Below, one piece after another: positions 46,824 through 56,781 of a DNA stretch of 64,000 bases (position 1 is the first letter of the stretch; every line of letters begins with the position of its first letter). A program made the translations under genes and the position numbers. The notes under the pieces are model-generated. The model worked only from the letters and a program-made list of their open reading frames with translations, was not told the origin of the DNA and did not search any database. Source of the DNA: Streptococcus devriesei DSM 19639 (GTDB taxonomy: Bacteria; Bacillota; Bacilli; Lactobacillales; Streptococcaceae); the NCBI RefSeq assembly GCF_000423725.1, contig NZ_AUIN01000013.1:62001-126000 (forward strand), written 5' to 3'.

Positions 46824-48221
46824 TTAATCTTCAAAGCCGTTGTATTTAGATAATTCTTTGAAGAAATATCCAGATTTTTTAATAGTACGCTCTCCTTGTT
46901 TATCAAGATTAACCGCGATTAATCCGTAACGATTTTTATAGGCATTGGTCCAAGACCAGTTGTCCATAAAAGTCCATAAATGATAACCTAGGCAGTTGGC
47001 GCCTTCTTCTATGGCTTGGTGAAGATAGCGAAGGTGCCCTTTGATAAATTCGATGCGGTAATCATCTTCAATTTGTCCGTCTTTGTTGACATAACGCTCC
47101 TCGCCTTCAACCCCCATACCGTTTTCGGAAATAAAACATGGAATATTTCCGTAGTCATCGCGGATAGTTATCATGATATCATAGATTCCCTTTTCATAAA
47201 TTTCCCAGCCGCGGTAAGGATTCATTTTTTTACCGGGCATATCGTAATAGTCAAAGTAGTCCTCAGGCATGGGCTGATTTGCAGTTTTGCCAATAGCTTT
47301 CTCCTTAGCCTGAACTCGCCGTGGCTGATAGTAGTTGACTCCTAAAAAGTCAATTGTATTTTTGCTGATAACCTCCAGATCAGCTGCGGTATGATGAGGA
47401 ATCATATCAAGCTCTTTGATAATAGTGACTAAATCTTTTGGAAATTGTCCTTTAATAGCCGGATCCAAAAATGAACGGTTAAAAAAGGCGTCGGCAATGC
47501 TTGCAGCCTTAACATCCTCGGGATTATTTTTATCACGTGGATAAGTAGGTGTTACATTAAGAATAATCCCGATTTTTCCATCCTGTGTCTGATGGTATTT
47601 CTCGATAGCTCTGGCACTGGCTAAAGCTTCATTGAAGGCTACTTGGACAGCATGCTTAAGGTTTTGTTCATTGGGATAATGAAACTGATAAAGATAACCT
47701 CCTTCGGCAGGAACGATGGGCTCATTATGAGTAAACCAGTACTTGACACGGTCGCCGAAAAGCTGAAAGCATGTTTGGGCAAAATAAACGTAGGCATCAA
47801 TTGTTTTACGGCTGAGCCACCCTCCTTCTTCCTGCAGTGCCACGGGCATATCAAAATGATAAAGATTAATGAAAGGTTCGATGCCATTTGCAATTAATTC
47901 ATCAATGAAGTCGTTGTAAAATGCGACTGCTTTTTGATTTATACTGCCGACACCATCAGGGATAAGGCGGCTCCATTGAATAGATGTTCTAAAAGAATTA
48001 TGCCCGGTCTTTTTCATTAGCTGAATATCTTCTTTGTAGTGAATATAACCATATGAAGCCTTATCTGGACCTACTTGGTTAAAAAATTTATCGGGTTCTT
48101 GCCGATACCAGTAATCCCAGATATTGTCGCCTTTTCCGTCATTGTTAAAACGCCCTTCTGTTTGCGGGCCGCTGGATGCACTCCCCCAGAAAAAATCCTT
48201 TGGAAATCTGTAAACAGTCAT
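46824..48221 (-). CDS. bglA: 6-phospho-beta-glucosidase, GH1
   Basis: A 465-residue glycoside hydrolase family 1 enzyme that cleaves phosphorylated beta-glucosides after PTS uptake. The acid/base Glu is in WFTHNEPIV (about residue 165-173) and the nucleophile in CFISENGMG (about 363-371). The phosphate-binding Ser/Lys/Tyr region near the C-terminus is compatible with phospho-substrates. It is divergent from a PTS EIIC gene, and the shared region holds a perfect 15-bp inverted repeat. The two genes and the following GntR gene form a self-contained cassette. Confidence 0.92.
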   Translation of the reverse strand: MTVYRFPKDFFWGSASSGPQTEGRFNNDGKGDNIWDYWYRQEPDKFFNQVGPDKASYGYIHYKEDIQLMKKTGHNSFRTSIQWSRLIPDGVGSINQKAVAFYNDFIDELIANGIEPFINLYHFDMPVALQEEGGWLSRKTIDAYVYFAQTCFQLFGDRVKYWFTHNEPIVPAEGGYLYQFHYPNEQNLKHAVQVAFNEALASARAIEKYHQTQDGKIGIILNVTPTYPRDKNNPEDVKAASIADAFFNRSFLDPAIKGQFPKDLVTIIKELDMIPHHTAADLEVISKNTIDFLGVNYYQPRRVQAKEKAIGKTANQPMPEDYFDYYDMPGKKMNPYRGWEIYEKGIYDIMITIRDDYGNIPCFISENGMGVEGEERYVNKDGQIEDDYRIEFIKGHLRYLHQAIEEGANCLGYHLWTFMDNWSWTNAYKNRYGLIAVNLDKQGERTIKKSGYFFKELSKYNGFED

Positions 48222-48266
48222 TGTATTCTCCTTATCAGTAGTTTATTTCTCTATAATTGTATATCA

Positions 48267-48299
48267 TTTTTTAAAAAAGAACAATTCTTTTTTAAAAAA
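48267..48299. promoter_or_regulatory. Perfect 15-bp inverted repeat in the bglA/EIIC divergent region
   Basis: TTTTTTAAAAAAGAA, CAA, then TTCTTTTTTAAAAAA. Its place between divergent genes with a linked GntR/HutC regulator makes it a candidate operator. Low complexity makes the palindrome somewhat easier to get by chance, but 15 of 15 pairs is notable. Confidence 0.55.
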
Positions 48300-48371
48300 G
48301 ACTAGACTTTTAAATAAAAATATTATATATTTGTAGTGCAAAAATCAAATAAAAAGAAAAGAGGAGCTGCT

Positions 48372-49640
48372 ATGAACAAAGTTCTAGATGCTATCAGTGA
48401 CAAACTTTTGCCTTTGGCAAACAAACTAGGTTCAAATAGGTACTTGGGAATTTTGCGGGATGCTTTTATGCTGGCCTTTCCTTTGACAATGTTTGGGTCT
48501 ATTGTTGTCGTTATAACGAATCTTCCCTTCTTTGATGACAGTACCAAAACGATGCTGACAGGATTATTAGGCAGCGGTCAAAATGCTACGATGTCTATTA
48601 TGACTGTATTTGTAACGTTTGGTATCGGCTATTATTTATCTCAATCCTATGATGTTGAAGGTATTTTTGGCGGAGCAGTTTCTTTTGCGAGTTTCTTGCT
48701 TTTAACACCATTTTATGTGACTTTAGACAACGGGAAGTCCGTTTCAGGTGTATTGAGCTTGGACCGCTTGGGGGCTAAAGGGATGTTCTTGGGAATGATT
48801 GTTGCTTTTTTAGCAGCAGAAATTTACTGCCGAACAACGAAAAAAGGGTGGCAGATTAAAATGCCTGACAGTGTGCCGCCGGCTGTTGCAAAATCTTTTG
48901 CTGCCTTGATTCCTGCTATTTTGACCTTGTCTGTCTTCTTGCTTGTTAATGCTGCAGTAACTGGTATTTTAAAGACCAATCTTCATGATGTCATTTACGA
49001 GGTGATTCAAGCTCCTCTTGTCGGGCTTGGCAGCAGCATTTGGGCGACTTTGATTGCTATTTTCTTTATACAGTTTTTATGGTTCTTCGGTCTTCACGGT
49101 CAGATTCTTGTGAATTCTGTAATGGATCCTATCTGGAACACATTGATGTTAGACAATTTGGAAGCCTATAAAGATGGCAGTCACTTACCGCATATCATTT
49201 CCAAGCCTTTCATGGAAACATTTACTGTCGGTTTGGGAGGGTCAGGCATGACTTTGGCGGTGGTCATCATAATGGCCTTTGTTCTTAAGAAAAAACTGTA
49301 CCGCGATGTTGGACGCTTAGCATTAGGTGCCGGTATCTTTAATGTCAATGAACCTGTGATTTTCGGTTTGCCTATTGTTTTAAATGCGACTATTTTAATT
49401 CCTTGGGTTCTTGCGCCGATTATTGTTACTGCTTTTAACTATTCCGTCATGGCTGTTGGTCTTGTTCCTGCTCCAACAGGTGTTTCAGTACCTTGGACGG
49501 TTCCTGTATTCTTTAGCGGTATGTTAGCTACCAATTCCATTTTGGGAGGTATTTTACAAATCATTGATATGTTTATTGTTGGTTTTCTATGGTATCCTTT
49601 CCTGCGTGTGCTGGACAAACAGCCTGACTCTGCGTTATAA
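48372..49640 (+). CDS. PTS EIIC, lactose/cellobiose family, without linked EIIA or EIIB
   Basis: A 422-residue EIIC permease of the lactose/cellobiose PTS family (CelB-like). About ten hydrophobic segments are present, with the FGLHGQILVNSVMDPIW region (about 238-254) and the NVNEPVIFGLPIVLN signature (about 331-345) that binds sugar. I use the ATG at 48372 (GAGGAGC ribosome site), giving MNKVLDAISDKLLPLANKLG. No EIIA or EIIB gene is nearby, so phosphate must come from subunits encoded elsewhere. It is divergent from bglA and followed by a GntR-family gene. Confidence 0.92.
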   Translation: MNKVLDAISDKLLPLANKLGSNRYLGILRDAFMLAFPLTMFGSIVVVITNLPFFDDSTKTMLTGLLGSGQNATMSIMTVFVTFGIGYYLSQSYDVEGIFGGAVSFASFLLLTPFYVTLDNGKSVSGVLSLDRLGAKGMFLGMIVAFLAAEIYCRTTKKGWQIKMPDSVPPAVAKSFAALIPAILTLSVFLLVNAAVTGILKTNLHDVIYEVIQAPLVGLGSSIWATLIAIFFIQFLWFFGLHGQILVNSVMDPIWNTLMLDNLEAYKDGSHLPHIISKPFMETFTVGLGGSGMTLAVVIIMAFVLKKKLYRDVGRLALGAGIFNVNEPVIFGLPIVLNATILIPWVLAPIIVTAFNYSVMAVGLVPAPTGVSVPWTVPVFFSGMLATNSILGGILQIIDMFIVGFLWYPFLRVLDKQPDSAL

Positions 49641-49674
49641 TTAATCGTAAATACACAAGGAACAGGAGCAGTCT

Positions 49675-50400
49675 ATGCCAAAATACGAAGAAATTGCAGG
49701 CATTCTTCGCGGTAGGATTTCTGATGGGACTTACCCGGTAAATTCTATGCTGCCAATCCAAGCAGATTTGGCTAAGGAATTTGGGGTCAGCCGTATGACG
49801 GTAAAAAAAGCTGTTGAGCTGTTAGCGATTGAAGGGCTGGTTTTTTCAAAACAAGGGAATGGGACGAAAATTCTAAACTCGTCATTCTGGAATAAGGAAG
49901 ACTCTAAATTTCGTCTGAATAATTACAACGGATTGACTTATGATTTAAAAGACGATCCCAGAACATTAACCAGTCGCATAATTGAATTTTCTGTTGAATT
50001 TCCCAGTAAAGAAATAGCTGAACGCTTGCAAATTGAACTCGCTGCTCCTGTTTATAAAATTATTCGCTTGCGTTTGCTGGACGGAAAACCATATGCCTTA
50101 GAACATACCTACATGCCCTGTGATTTAGTGCCTGGTCTGGATGATGCTGTTTTACTGACATCCATTTATGATTATTTGTGGCATCGTTTAGGATTGAAAT
50201 TTGCTGGTTCTTATCGCCATATTACAGCTGAGAAACCAGACAGTTACGATAAAGATTATTTGGACTGTCAAAAGGAAGATCCTGTTTTGCAGGTTGAGCA
50301 GGTGGTTTATCTTGAAAATGGGCGGCCGATTGAATATTCTCGCAGCCGTAATCGCTTTGATACAAGAGGTTATTCTTTGTTGGATGTTAAAAACAATTAG
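49675..50400 (+). CDS. GntR/HutC-family regulator of the beta-glucoside cassette
   Basis: A 241-residue regulator with a GntR winged helix (about 1-70: EIAGILRGRISDGTYP, then LAKEFGVSRMTVKKAVELL) and a UTRA effector-binding domain (about 90-235). It is 34 bases after the EIIC gene, with an AGGAACAGGAG ribosome site. It is likely a local repressor released by a phosphorylated beta-glucoside. The operator is plausibly the inverted repeat at 48267-48299. It resembles BglR/TreR-type regulators. Confidence 0.9.
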   Translation: MPKYEEIAGILRGRISDGTYPVNSMLPIQADLAKEFGVSRMTVKKAVELLAIEGLVFSKQGNGTKILNSSFWNKEDSKFRLNNYNGLTYDLKDDPRTLTSRIIEFSVEFPSKEIAERLQIELAAPVYKIIRLRLLDGKPYALEHTYMPCDLVPGLDDAVLLTSIYDYLWHRLGLKFAGSYRHITAEKPDSYDKDYLDCQKEDPVLQVEQVVYLENGRPIEYSRSRNRFDTRGYSLLDVKNN

Positions 50401-50427
50401 CAGAGTAAGTGACAAAAAGGAGAACTA

Positions 50428-51378
50428 ATGGCAGAACCTTTATTTTTACAATCACAAATGCATGAAAAAATCTGGGGCGGCAATCGTTTGAAAACAGAAT
50501 TTGGCTACGATATTCCCAGTAGGACAACCGGTGAATATTGGGCGATTTCAGCTCATCCCAACGGAGTTTCGATTGTTAAAAACGGTCTTTATAAGGGAGT
50601 TCCGCTTGATCAGCTCTATGCCGAGCACAGAGAATTATTTGGCCAAAGCAAGAGCCCTGTTTTTCCGCTGTTGACTAAGATTTTAGATGCTAACGATTGG
50701 CTGAGTGTTCAGGTTCATCCGGATGACAAGTATGCTTTGGAGCATGAAGGAGAGCTAGGAAAAACTGAGTGCTGGTATGTTATTTCCGCTGATGAAGGAG
50801 CAGAAATTATTTATGGCCATAATGCCCGGTCGAAGGAAGAACTGCGGGATTTGATAGCGTCAGAAAAATGGGATCGGCTTCTAACGCGCATTCCGGTAAA
50901 AGCCGGGGATTTCTTTTATGTTCCGAGCGGTACGATGCATGCGATTGGCAAGGGAATTATGATTTTGGAGACCCAGCAGTCCAGTGATACCACTTACCGT
51001 GTTTATGATTTTGATCGGAAAGATGATAAAGGACAAAAGCGGGAGCTCCATATTGAGGCATCTATTGACGTTTTAACGATTGGTGCTCCTGCCAACTCGA
51101 CTCCCGTCAGTCTGGCTCTGGAAAACATAGAATCCACTCTCTTGGTTTCAAGTTCCTTTTTTGCGGTGTATAAATGGGAGGTAAAAGGCTCTGTTAAGAT
51201 GCGGCAGACGGCTCCTTATCTCTTGCTTAGTGTACTGGATGGAGAAGGCGGCATCACAGTTGACAAGAAGACTTATCCACTTAAAAAAGGAGATCATTTT
51301 ATACTGCCAAGTGATGTCAAAACATGGGAATTGACAGGAAGTCTGACCATAATTGCCAGCCATCCCAATGAACACTAA
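50428..51378 (+). CDS. manA: Mannose-6-phosphate isomerase, class I
   Basis: A 316-residue zinc-dependent isomerase that converts mannose 6-phosphate to fructose 6-phosphate. Zinc ligands are in SVQVHPDD (Gln, His), GKTECWYV (Glu) and a later His in GTMHAIGKG. In S. mutans it follows fructokinase; here the bgl cassette separates them. It lies 27 bases after the GntR gene with an AAAGGAGAAC ribosome site, so it may now be transcribed with that cassette. Confidence 0.95.
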   Translation: MAEPLFLQSQMHEKIWGGNRLKTEFGYDIPSRTTGEYWAISAHPNGVSIVKNGLYKGVPLDQLYAEHRELFGQSKSPVFPLLTKILDANDWLSVQVHPDDKYALEHEGELGKTECWYVISADEGAEIIYGHNARSKEELRDLIASEKWDRLLTRIPVKAGDFFYVPSGTMHAIGKGIMILETQQSSDTTYRVYDFDRKDDKGQKRELHIEASIDVLTIGAPANSTPVSLALENIESTLLVSSSFFAVYKWEVKGSVKMRQTAPYLLLSVLDGEGGITVDKKTYPLKKGDHFILPSDVKTWELTGSLTIIASHPNEH

Positions 51379-51444
51379 AGATAAGACTGTTAGATCGAAA
51401 GTGAGTGTTTGTCGGTGCGATAAAATTCAGAAATATAAAAATAC

Positions 51445-51486
51445 GAAGGAAGTGCATTTTCATGTTTTGGGAATGCATTTTCTTCT
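51445..51486 (+). terminator. Terminator after manA
   Basis: GAAGGAAGTGCATT and AATGCATTTTCTTC arms pair imperfectly around about 11 bases. A second hairpin, GACCTGTC/GACAGGTC, lies near 51556-51593. Confidence 0.55.
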
Positions 51487-51662
51487 GTATTTGTAAAATT
51501 TTAGTTATATTGAGATTTTCCGATATGTCAAACAGCTGATTTTTAGGATAAAAGAGACCTGTCTTCCAGCTTCTTATGAGGTTTTGACAGGTCACAGGAA
51601 TTCTTGAATATGAGCTGTATTTATGATAAAATAGGACGATAATACTATCGAAAGGATTAAAG

Positions 51663-54194
51663 ATGGCAAATATTCTACGCACTATCATTGAGAATGATAA
51701 AGGCGAAGTAAGAAAATTAGCAAAAATAGCAAAAAAAGTTGAAAGTTATGCTGATGAAATGGAGGCTCTTGCAGATGAGGAACTCCAAGCTAAAACAGAA
51801 GAATTTAAGCAGCGCTACCAGAACGGCGAATCGTTAGATGATCTTCTTCCTGAGGCTTTTGCTGTTGTTCGTGAGGCTTCAAGACGTGTTTTAGGTCTTT
51901 ATCCTTATCACGTTCAAATTATGGGCGGAGTGGTTCTTCACCACGGCGATATTCCTGAAATGAAGACCGGTGAAGGAAAAACCCTGACAGCAACTATGCC
52001 TGTTTACCTCAACGCACTTGCCGGCGAAGGCGTTCATGTTGTCACAGTCAATGAATACTTGGCAACGCGTGATGCTACTGAAATGGGTGAGCTTTATTCA
52101 TGGCTGGGCCTGTCTGTCGGAATCAATCTGGCAGCCAAATCATCATCAGAAAAGCGTGATGCCTACAACTGTGATATTACTTATTCGACCAACGCTGAGA
52201 TCGGTTTTGATTACCTGCGTGATAATATGGTGGTTCGCAAGGAAAATATGGTACAGCGGCCGCTTAATTTTGCGCTTGTGGATGAGGTTGACTCCGTTTT
52301 GATTGACGAAGCCAGAACGCCGCTTATTGTTTCAGGGCCTGTCAGCACAGAAACCAACCAGCTCTATTACCGTGCAGACAGTTTTGTAAAGACGCTGACA
52401 GAAGACGATTATGCGATTGATACGCCGACGAAAACAATTGGGCTTAAGGACTCTGGGATTGATAAAGCAGAAGCTTATTTCCATTTAGACAATCTCTATG
52501 ATATTGAAAACGTTGCTCTGACTCACTATATTGACAATGCTCTGCGTGCTAACTATATCATGCTGCTTGATATTGACTATGTGGTCAGTGAGGATCAGGA
52601 AATTCTGATTGTTGACCAATTTACCGGACGTACCATGGAAGGGCGCCGTTTTTCTGACGGACTTCATCAGGCAATCGAAGCCAAAGAAGGGGTGTCCATT
52701 CAGGACGAATCAAAGACCAGCGCTTCTATTACTTACCAAAATATGTTCCGGATGTACAAAAAGCTGGCAGGTATGACCGGTACGGCTAAGACAGAAGAAG
52801 AGGAATTCCGCGAAATCTACAACATGCGTGTCATTCCGATTCCGACGAACCGTCCGGTAGCTCGGATTGATCACCACGACCTGCTCTATCCGACGCTTGA
52901 GTCTAAATTTAAGGCAGTTATTGATGATGTGAAAGACCGCCATGAGAAGGGACAGCCGGTTTTGGTCGGTACTGTTGCGGTTGAAACGTCAGACCTCATT
53001 TCCAAAATGCTGGTTCAGGCAGGAGTTCCTCACGAAGTTCTTAATGCTAAAAATCACTTTAAAGAAGCTCAGATTATCATGAATGCCGGTCAGCGCGGTG
53101 CAGTTACCATTGCAACCAATATGGCCGGACGCGGAACAGATATTAAGCTTGGTGAAGGTGTGCGTGAGCTCGGCGGTCTTTGTGTTATCGGTACAGAACG
53201 CCATGAAAGCCGCCGGATTGATAACCAGCTGCGCGGACGTTCAGGACGCCAGGGAGATCCGGGTGAGTCACAATTTTACCTTTCCCTTGAAGATGAACTG
53301 ATGCGCCGCTTTGGCTCTGAACGTATCAAGGCCATTCTTGATCGCTTTATTGAGGAAGACAGCGATGTCGTTATCAAGTCACGTATGCTGACTAATCAGG
53401 TTGAATCGGCTCAAAAACGGGTTGAAGGAAATAACTATGATACCCGTAAACAAGTCCTTCAATACGATGATGTCATGCGCGAGCAGCGTGAGATTATCTA
53501 TGCAGAACGCTATGATGTCATTACCGCTGAGCGAGACCTTGCTCCGGAAATTAAAGCCATGATTAAGCGGACGATTGAACGCACAGTAGAGGCTCACAGC
53601 CGCTTGGACCGTAAGGAAAGCCTTGAGGCCATTCTTACCTTTGCCAAAACCAATCTGCTGCCGGAAGATTCAATCAGCTTACACGATATAGAAGATCTGA
53701 AATATGATGATATTAAGGATCTGCTCTACGATGCAGCCCTTAAAAACTACGACCGTCAGATTGCAAAATTGCGTGATGAAGAAGCTATTCGGGAATTCCA
53801 AAAGGTGCTTATCCTTATGGTCGTTGACAATAAGTGGACGGATCATATCGATGCTTTGGATCAGCTTAGAAGTTCAGTCGGCCTGCGTGGCTATGCGCAA
53901 AATAACCCCATTGTTGAATATCAGTCAGAAGGCTTTAGAATGTTCCAGGACATGATTGGTGCCATTGAATTCGATGTGACCCGTACCATGATGAAAGCAC
54001 AAATTCATGAGCAAGAACGCGAAAAAGAAGCAGAACGTACGACAACTGCTGAGAAAAATATTTCAGCTCAGTCTAGAACAGCTAGAGCAGCGGCTCAGCA
54101 AAATCCTATTTTTAAAGGAGTTGGCCGCAATGATAAATGTCCGTGCGGTTCAGGCAAGAAATTTAAAAATTGTCACGGCCGCAAACAATTTTAA
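51663..54194 (+). CDS. secA: Protein translocase ATPase SecA
   Basis: An 843-residue SecA motor for Sec-dependent export. The Walker A motif MKTGEGKTL is near residue 100, DEVDS near 208, and the second nucleotide-binding fold has [11 protein letters not shown] near 520-530. The C-terminal zinc-binding tail [14 protein letters not shown] is complete and ends the protein. The ribosome site is GAAAGGATT. It is followed by aroG with a 20-base gap. Confidence 0.98.
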   Translation: MANILRTIIENDKGEVRKLAKIAKKVESYADEMEALADEELQAKTEEFKQRYQNGESLDDLLPEAFAVVREASRRVLGLYPYHVQIMGGVVLHHGDIPEMKTGEGKTLTATMPVYLNALAGEGVHVVTVNEYLATRDATEMGELYSWLGLSVGINLAAKSSSEKRDAYNCDITYSTNAEIGFDYLRDNMVVRKENMVQRPLNFALVDEVDSVLIDEARTPLIVSGPVSTETNQLYYRADSFVKTLTEDDYAIDTPTKTIGLKDSGIDKAEAYFHLDNLYDIENVALTHYIDNALRANYIMLLDIDYVVSEDQEILIVDQFTGRTMEGRRFSDGLHQAIEAKEGVSIQDESKTSASITYQNMFRMYKKLAGMTGTAKTEEEEFREIYNMRVIPIPTNRPVARIDHHDLLYPTLESKFKAVIDDVKDRHEKGQPVLVGTVAVETSDLISKMLVQAGVPHEVLNAKNHFKEAQIIMNAGQRGAVTIATNMAGRGTDIKLGEGVRELGGLCVIGTERHESRRIDNQLRGRSGRQGDPGESQFYLSLEDELMRRFGSERIKAILDRFIEEDSDVVIKSRMLTNQVESAQKRVEGNNYDTRKQVLQYDDVMREQREIIYAERYDVITAERDLAPEIKAMIKRTIERTVEAHSRLDRKESLEAILTFAKTNLLPEDSISLHDIEDLKYDDIKDLLYDAALKNYDRQIAKLRDEEAIREFQKVLILMVVDNKWTDHIDALDQLRSSVGLRGYAQNNPIVEYQSEGFRMFQDMIGAIEFDVTRTMMKAQIHEQEREKEAERTTTAEKNISAQSRTARAAAQQNPIFKGVGRNDKCPCGSGKKFKNCHGRKQF

Positions 54195-54214
54195 AAATTA
54201 GTGAGGATAAGAAG

Positions 54215-55246
54215 ATGTCGTTTAAAGCAACCAGTGATAAAATTAATGTTGACGAAGTCCGCAACCTGTCAAAGCTGACAGGTGCGTCTTTGGCTCAAAA
54301 AGAAGCTCGCGACCGCGAGTTGGAAGCGATTATTAAGGGCGAAGATGACCGTCTGCTTTTGGTCATCGGACCTTGTTCGTCAGATAACGAAGAAGCTGTT
54401 CTTGAGTATGCTAAGCGCTTAGCAAAGCTGCAGGAAGAAGTCAAGGACCGTGTGTTTATGGTGATGCGTGTCTATACGGCTAAACCTCGCACCAACGGTG
54501 ACGGCTACAAAGGAATGGTACATCAGCCCAATACAGAAGAGGCGCCAAGTCTGATTAACGGGATTACGGCTGTTCGCAATCTTCATTACCGTGTAATCAC
54601 GGAAACAGGGATGACAACGGCTGATGAAATGCTTTATCCGGAAAATCTGCCTTTGATAGAAGATTTAGTGTCTTACATAGCTGTCGGTGCCCGTTCAGTT
54701 GAAGATCAGCAGCACCGCTTTGTTGCTTCCGGGATTAGCGTTCCGACAGGAATGAAAAATCCGACTTCGGGTAATTTAAATATCATGTTTAATGGTATTT
54801 ATGCGGCTCAAAACAAGCAGTCTTTCCTTTTCAACAGCGAAGAAGTTGAAACCAGCGGCAATCCTTTAGCGCATGCTATCCTGCGCGGCGGTGTTAATGA
54901 ATACGGTAAAAACATTCCAAATTATTACTACGACAACCTTCTGGATACCATTGAACAATATGAACAAATGGGGCTTGAAAACCCGTTCATCGTTATTGAT
55001 ACCAATCATGACAATTCAGGAAAACAGTATTTAGAGCAGGTTAGAATTGTTCGCCAGACCCTGATTAACCGTGACTGGAATGACAAAATCAATAAATACG
55101 TTCGCGGCTTTATGATCGAATCTTACTTGGAAGACGGGCGTCAGGATGAACCGGAAGTTTTCGGAAAATCCATTACTGATCCATGTTTGGGCTGGGACAG
55201 CACTGAACAATTAGTTCACGAAATTTACGATACCTTAGGAAAGTAA
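54215..55246 (+). CDS. aroG: DAHP synthase, first tandem copy
   Basis: A 343-residue class I (AroFGH-type) 3-deoxy-D-arabino-heptulosonate 7-phosphate synthase, the first step of aromatic amino acid synthesis. VIGPCSSDNEEAV, YTAKPRTNGDGYKG and VIDTNHDNSGK carry substrate and metal residues. I use the ATG at 54215; the longer frame from 54170 would overlap secA. It is followed after 1 base by a paralog. In species with two copies each may answer to a different amino acid, but feedback type cannot be read here. Confidence 0.96.
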   Translation: MSFKATSDKINVDEVRNLSKLTGASLAQKEARDRELEAIIKGEDDRLLLVIGPCSSDNEEAVLEYAKRLAKLQEEVKDRVFMVMRVYTAKPRTNGDGYKGMVHQPNTEEAPSLINGITAVRNLHYRVITETGMTTADEMLYPENLPLIEDLVSYIAVGARSVEDQQHRFVASGISVPTGMKNPTSGNLNIMFNGIYAAQNKQSFLFNSEEVETSGNPLAHAILRGGVNEYGKNIPNYYYDNLLDTIEQYEQMGLENPFIVIDTNHDNSGKQYLEQVRIVRQTLINRDWNDKINKYVRGFMIESYLEDGRQDEPEVFGKSITDPCLGWDSTEQLVHEIYDTLGK

Positions 55247-55247
55247 A

Positions 55248-56282
55248 ATGGGCATTCATCAAAAAAGTACAACCATAGATATTTCTAAAATTAAAGCAGA
55301 TACACAGTTAAAAGACCGGGATTTAGCCAGAAAGCAGGCGCGTGACGCTGAATTGGCTAAGATTATCAAGGGAGAAGACAAGCGCATTCTTCTGGTTATC
55401 GGTCCTTGTTCATCAGATAATGAAGAAGCGGTGCTGGAATACGCTCATCGCTTAGCCAGGCTGCAGGAAGCGGTTAAAGACCATATCTTTATCGTCATGC
55501 GTGTTTACACAGCGAAACCCCGGACTAACGGCGACGGCTACAAGGGACTTATCCATCAGCCTAACAGTTCCAAGCTGCCCGATCTTATTAACGGGATTCA
55601 TGCAGTCCGCAATCTTCATTACCGCGTCATTACTGAGACGGGGCTGACAACGGCAGATGAAATGCTCTATCCTTCCAACCTTATCTTAGTTGATGATTTG
55701 GTTTCCTACCATGCTGTCGGTGCCCGTTCGGTTGAAGATCAGGAACACCGCTTTGTGGCTTCGGGAATTGATGCTCCGGTTGGTATGAAAAATCCCACCT
55801 CAGGCAACCTTCAGGTGATGCTGAATGCTATCCATGCAGCTCAGAATTCACAAAACTTTATTTACAATAGTGCCGAAGTGGAGACTGACGGCAATCCCTT
55901 AGCCCATGTCATCCTGCGCGGCGGCAGCAATGAACACGGTGAATATGAGCCCAATTATTACTATGATATCCTTTTAAAGCTTATTCAGAAGTACGAGGAC
56001 ATGGAGCTGGCCAATCCTTTCATTATCATTGATACCAATCATGATAATTCAGGGAAAAATTATTTGGAGCAGGTCAGAATTATTCGCCATAGTTTGGTTA
56101 ACCGTGATTGGAATGACAAAATCAATAAATACGTTCGCGGCTTTATGATCGAGTCTTACTTGGAAGACGGGCGTCAGGACGAACCGGAAGTCTTCGGGAA
56201 ATCTATCACCGATCCGTGTCTGGGTTGGGATAAGACCGAACAATTGGTGCATGAAATCTACAATACCTTAAAAGAACAATAA
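55248..56282 (+). CDS. aroG: DAHP synthase, second tandem copy
   Basis: A 344-residue paralog of the upstream enzyme. The N-terminal 25 residues differ strongly (MGIHQKSTTIDISK against MSFKATSDKINVDE) and the core is very similar. Near the end a segment of more than 30 residues (from NKYVRGFMIESYLEDG through TDPCLGW) is identical and the DNA there is nearly identical too. The same catalytic residues are present. It is co-transcribed with the first copy, and a terminator follows at 56390-56413. S. mutans has the same tandem arrangement as I recall it. Confidence 0.96.
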   Translation: MGIHQKSTTIDISKIKADTQLKDRDLARKQARDAELAKIIKGEDKRILLVIGPCSSDNEEAVLEYAHRLARLQEAVKDHIFIVMRVYTAKPRTNGDGYKGLIHQPNSSKLPDLINGIHAVRNLHYRVITETGLTTADEMLYPSNLILVDDLVSYHAVGARSVEDQEHRFVASGIDAPVGMKNPTSGNLQVMLNAIHAAQNSQNFIYNSAEVETDGNPLAHVILRGGSNEHGEYEPNYYYDILLKLIQKYEDMELANPFIIIDTNHDNSGKNYLEQVRIIRHSLVNRDWNDKINKYVRGFMIESYLEDGRQDEPEVFGKSITDPCLGWDKTEQLVHEIYNTLKEQ

Positions 56283-56389
56283 ACGGTTCAGCTGATTTCA
56301 AGCAAAGGCTGTGAAAAATCTCATGAAAAATTAAGGGAGCTTGCCAGAGCTCACCCCGCCGCATAGTAAACCTGATAAAGATAAGAGAT

Positions 56390-56413
56390 TGAGACCGTGT
56401 CTTGGTCTCTTTT
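56390..56413 (+). terminator. Terminator after the aroG pair
   Basis: GAGACC and GGTCTC around a 7-base loop followed by TTTT, only about 12 bases before acpS. Confidence 0.7.
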
Positions 56414-56424
56414 AGAAAGATATT

Positions 56425-56781
56425 ATGATAATAGGACACGGAATTGATTTGCAAGATATAGGTGCTGTCCAGCAGGCCTATCAAAAAAACAGCCGCTTCG
56501 CTGACAAGGTGCTGACAGCTAAAGAATTAGAAGTATTTTCGAAGCTTGCCGACAAACGCAGGTTTGAGTACTTGGCCGGTCGCTGGGCTGCTAAGGAGGC
56601 TTTTTCAAAAGCTTACGGCAGCGGTATCGGTAACTTGCGTTTTCAGGATTTGGAAGTTTTATCCAATGAAAAAGGAGCGCCAATCTTTACCAAGGCGCCT
56701 TTTTCCGGCAATATCTTTATCAGCATCTCTCATTCTGGGAACTTTGTCGAGGCCAGTGTCATTTTGGAGGAAGAATCATGA
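56425..56781 (+). CDS. acpS: Holo-[acyl-carrier-protein] synthase
   Basis: A 118-residue AcpS that attaches 4'-phosphopantetheine to ACP for lipid synthesis. The motifs are [11 protein letters not shown] (metal-binding Asp) and [14 protein letters not shown] (Glu and Lys). It overlaps alr by 4 bases (ATGA), a conserved streptococcal pairing. The ribosome site is weak (AGAAAGAT). It begins right after the aroG terminator, so either read-through or a cryptic promoter serves it. Confidence 0.96.
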   Translation: MIIGHGIDLQDIGAVQQAYQKNSRFADKVLTAKELEVFSKLADKRRFEYLAGRWAAKEAFSKAYGSGIGNLRFQDLEVLSNEKGAPIFTKAPFSGNIFISISHSGNFVEASVILEEES

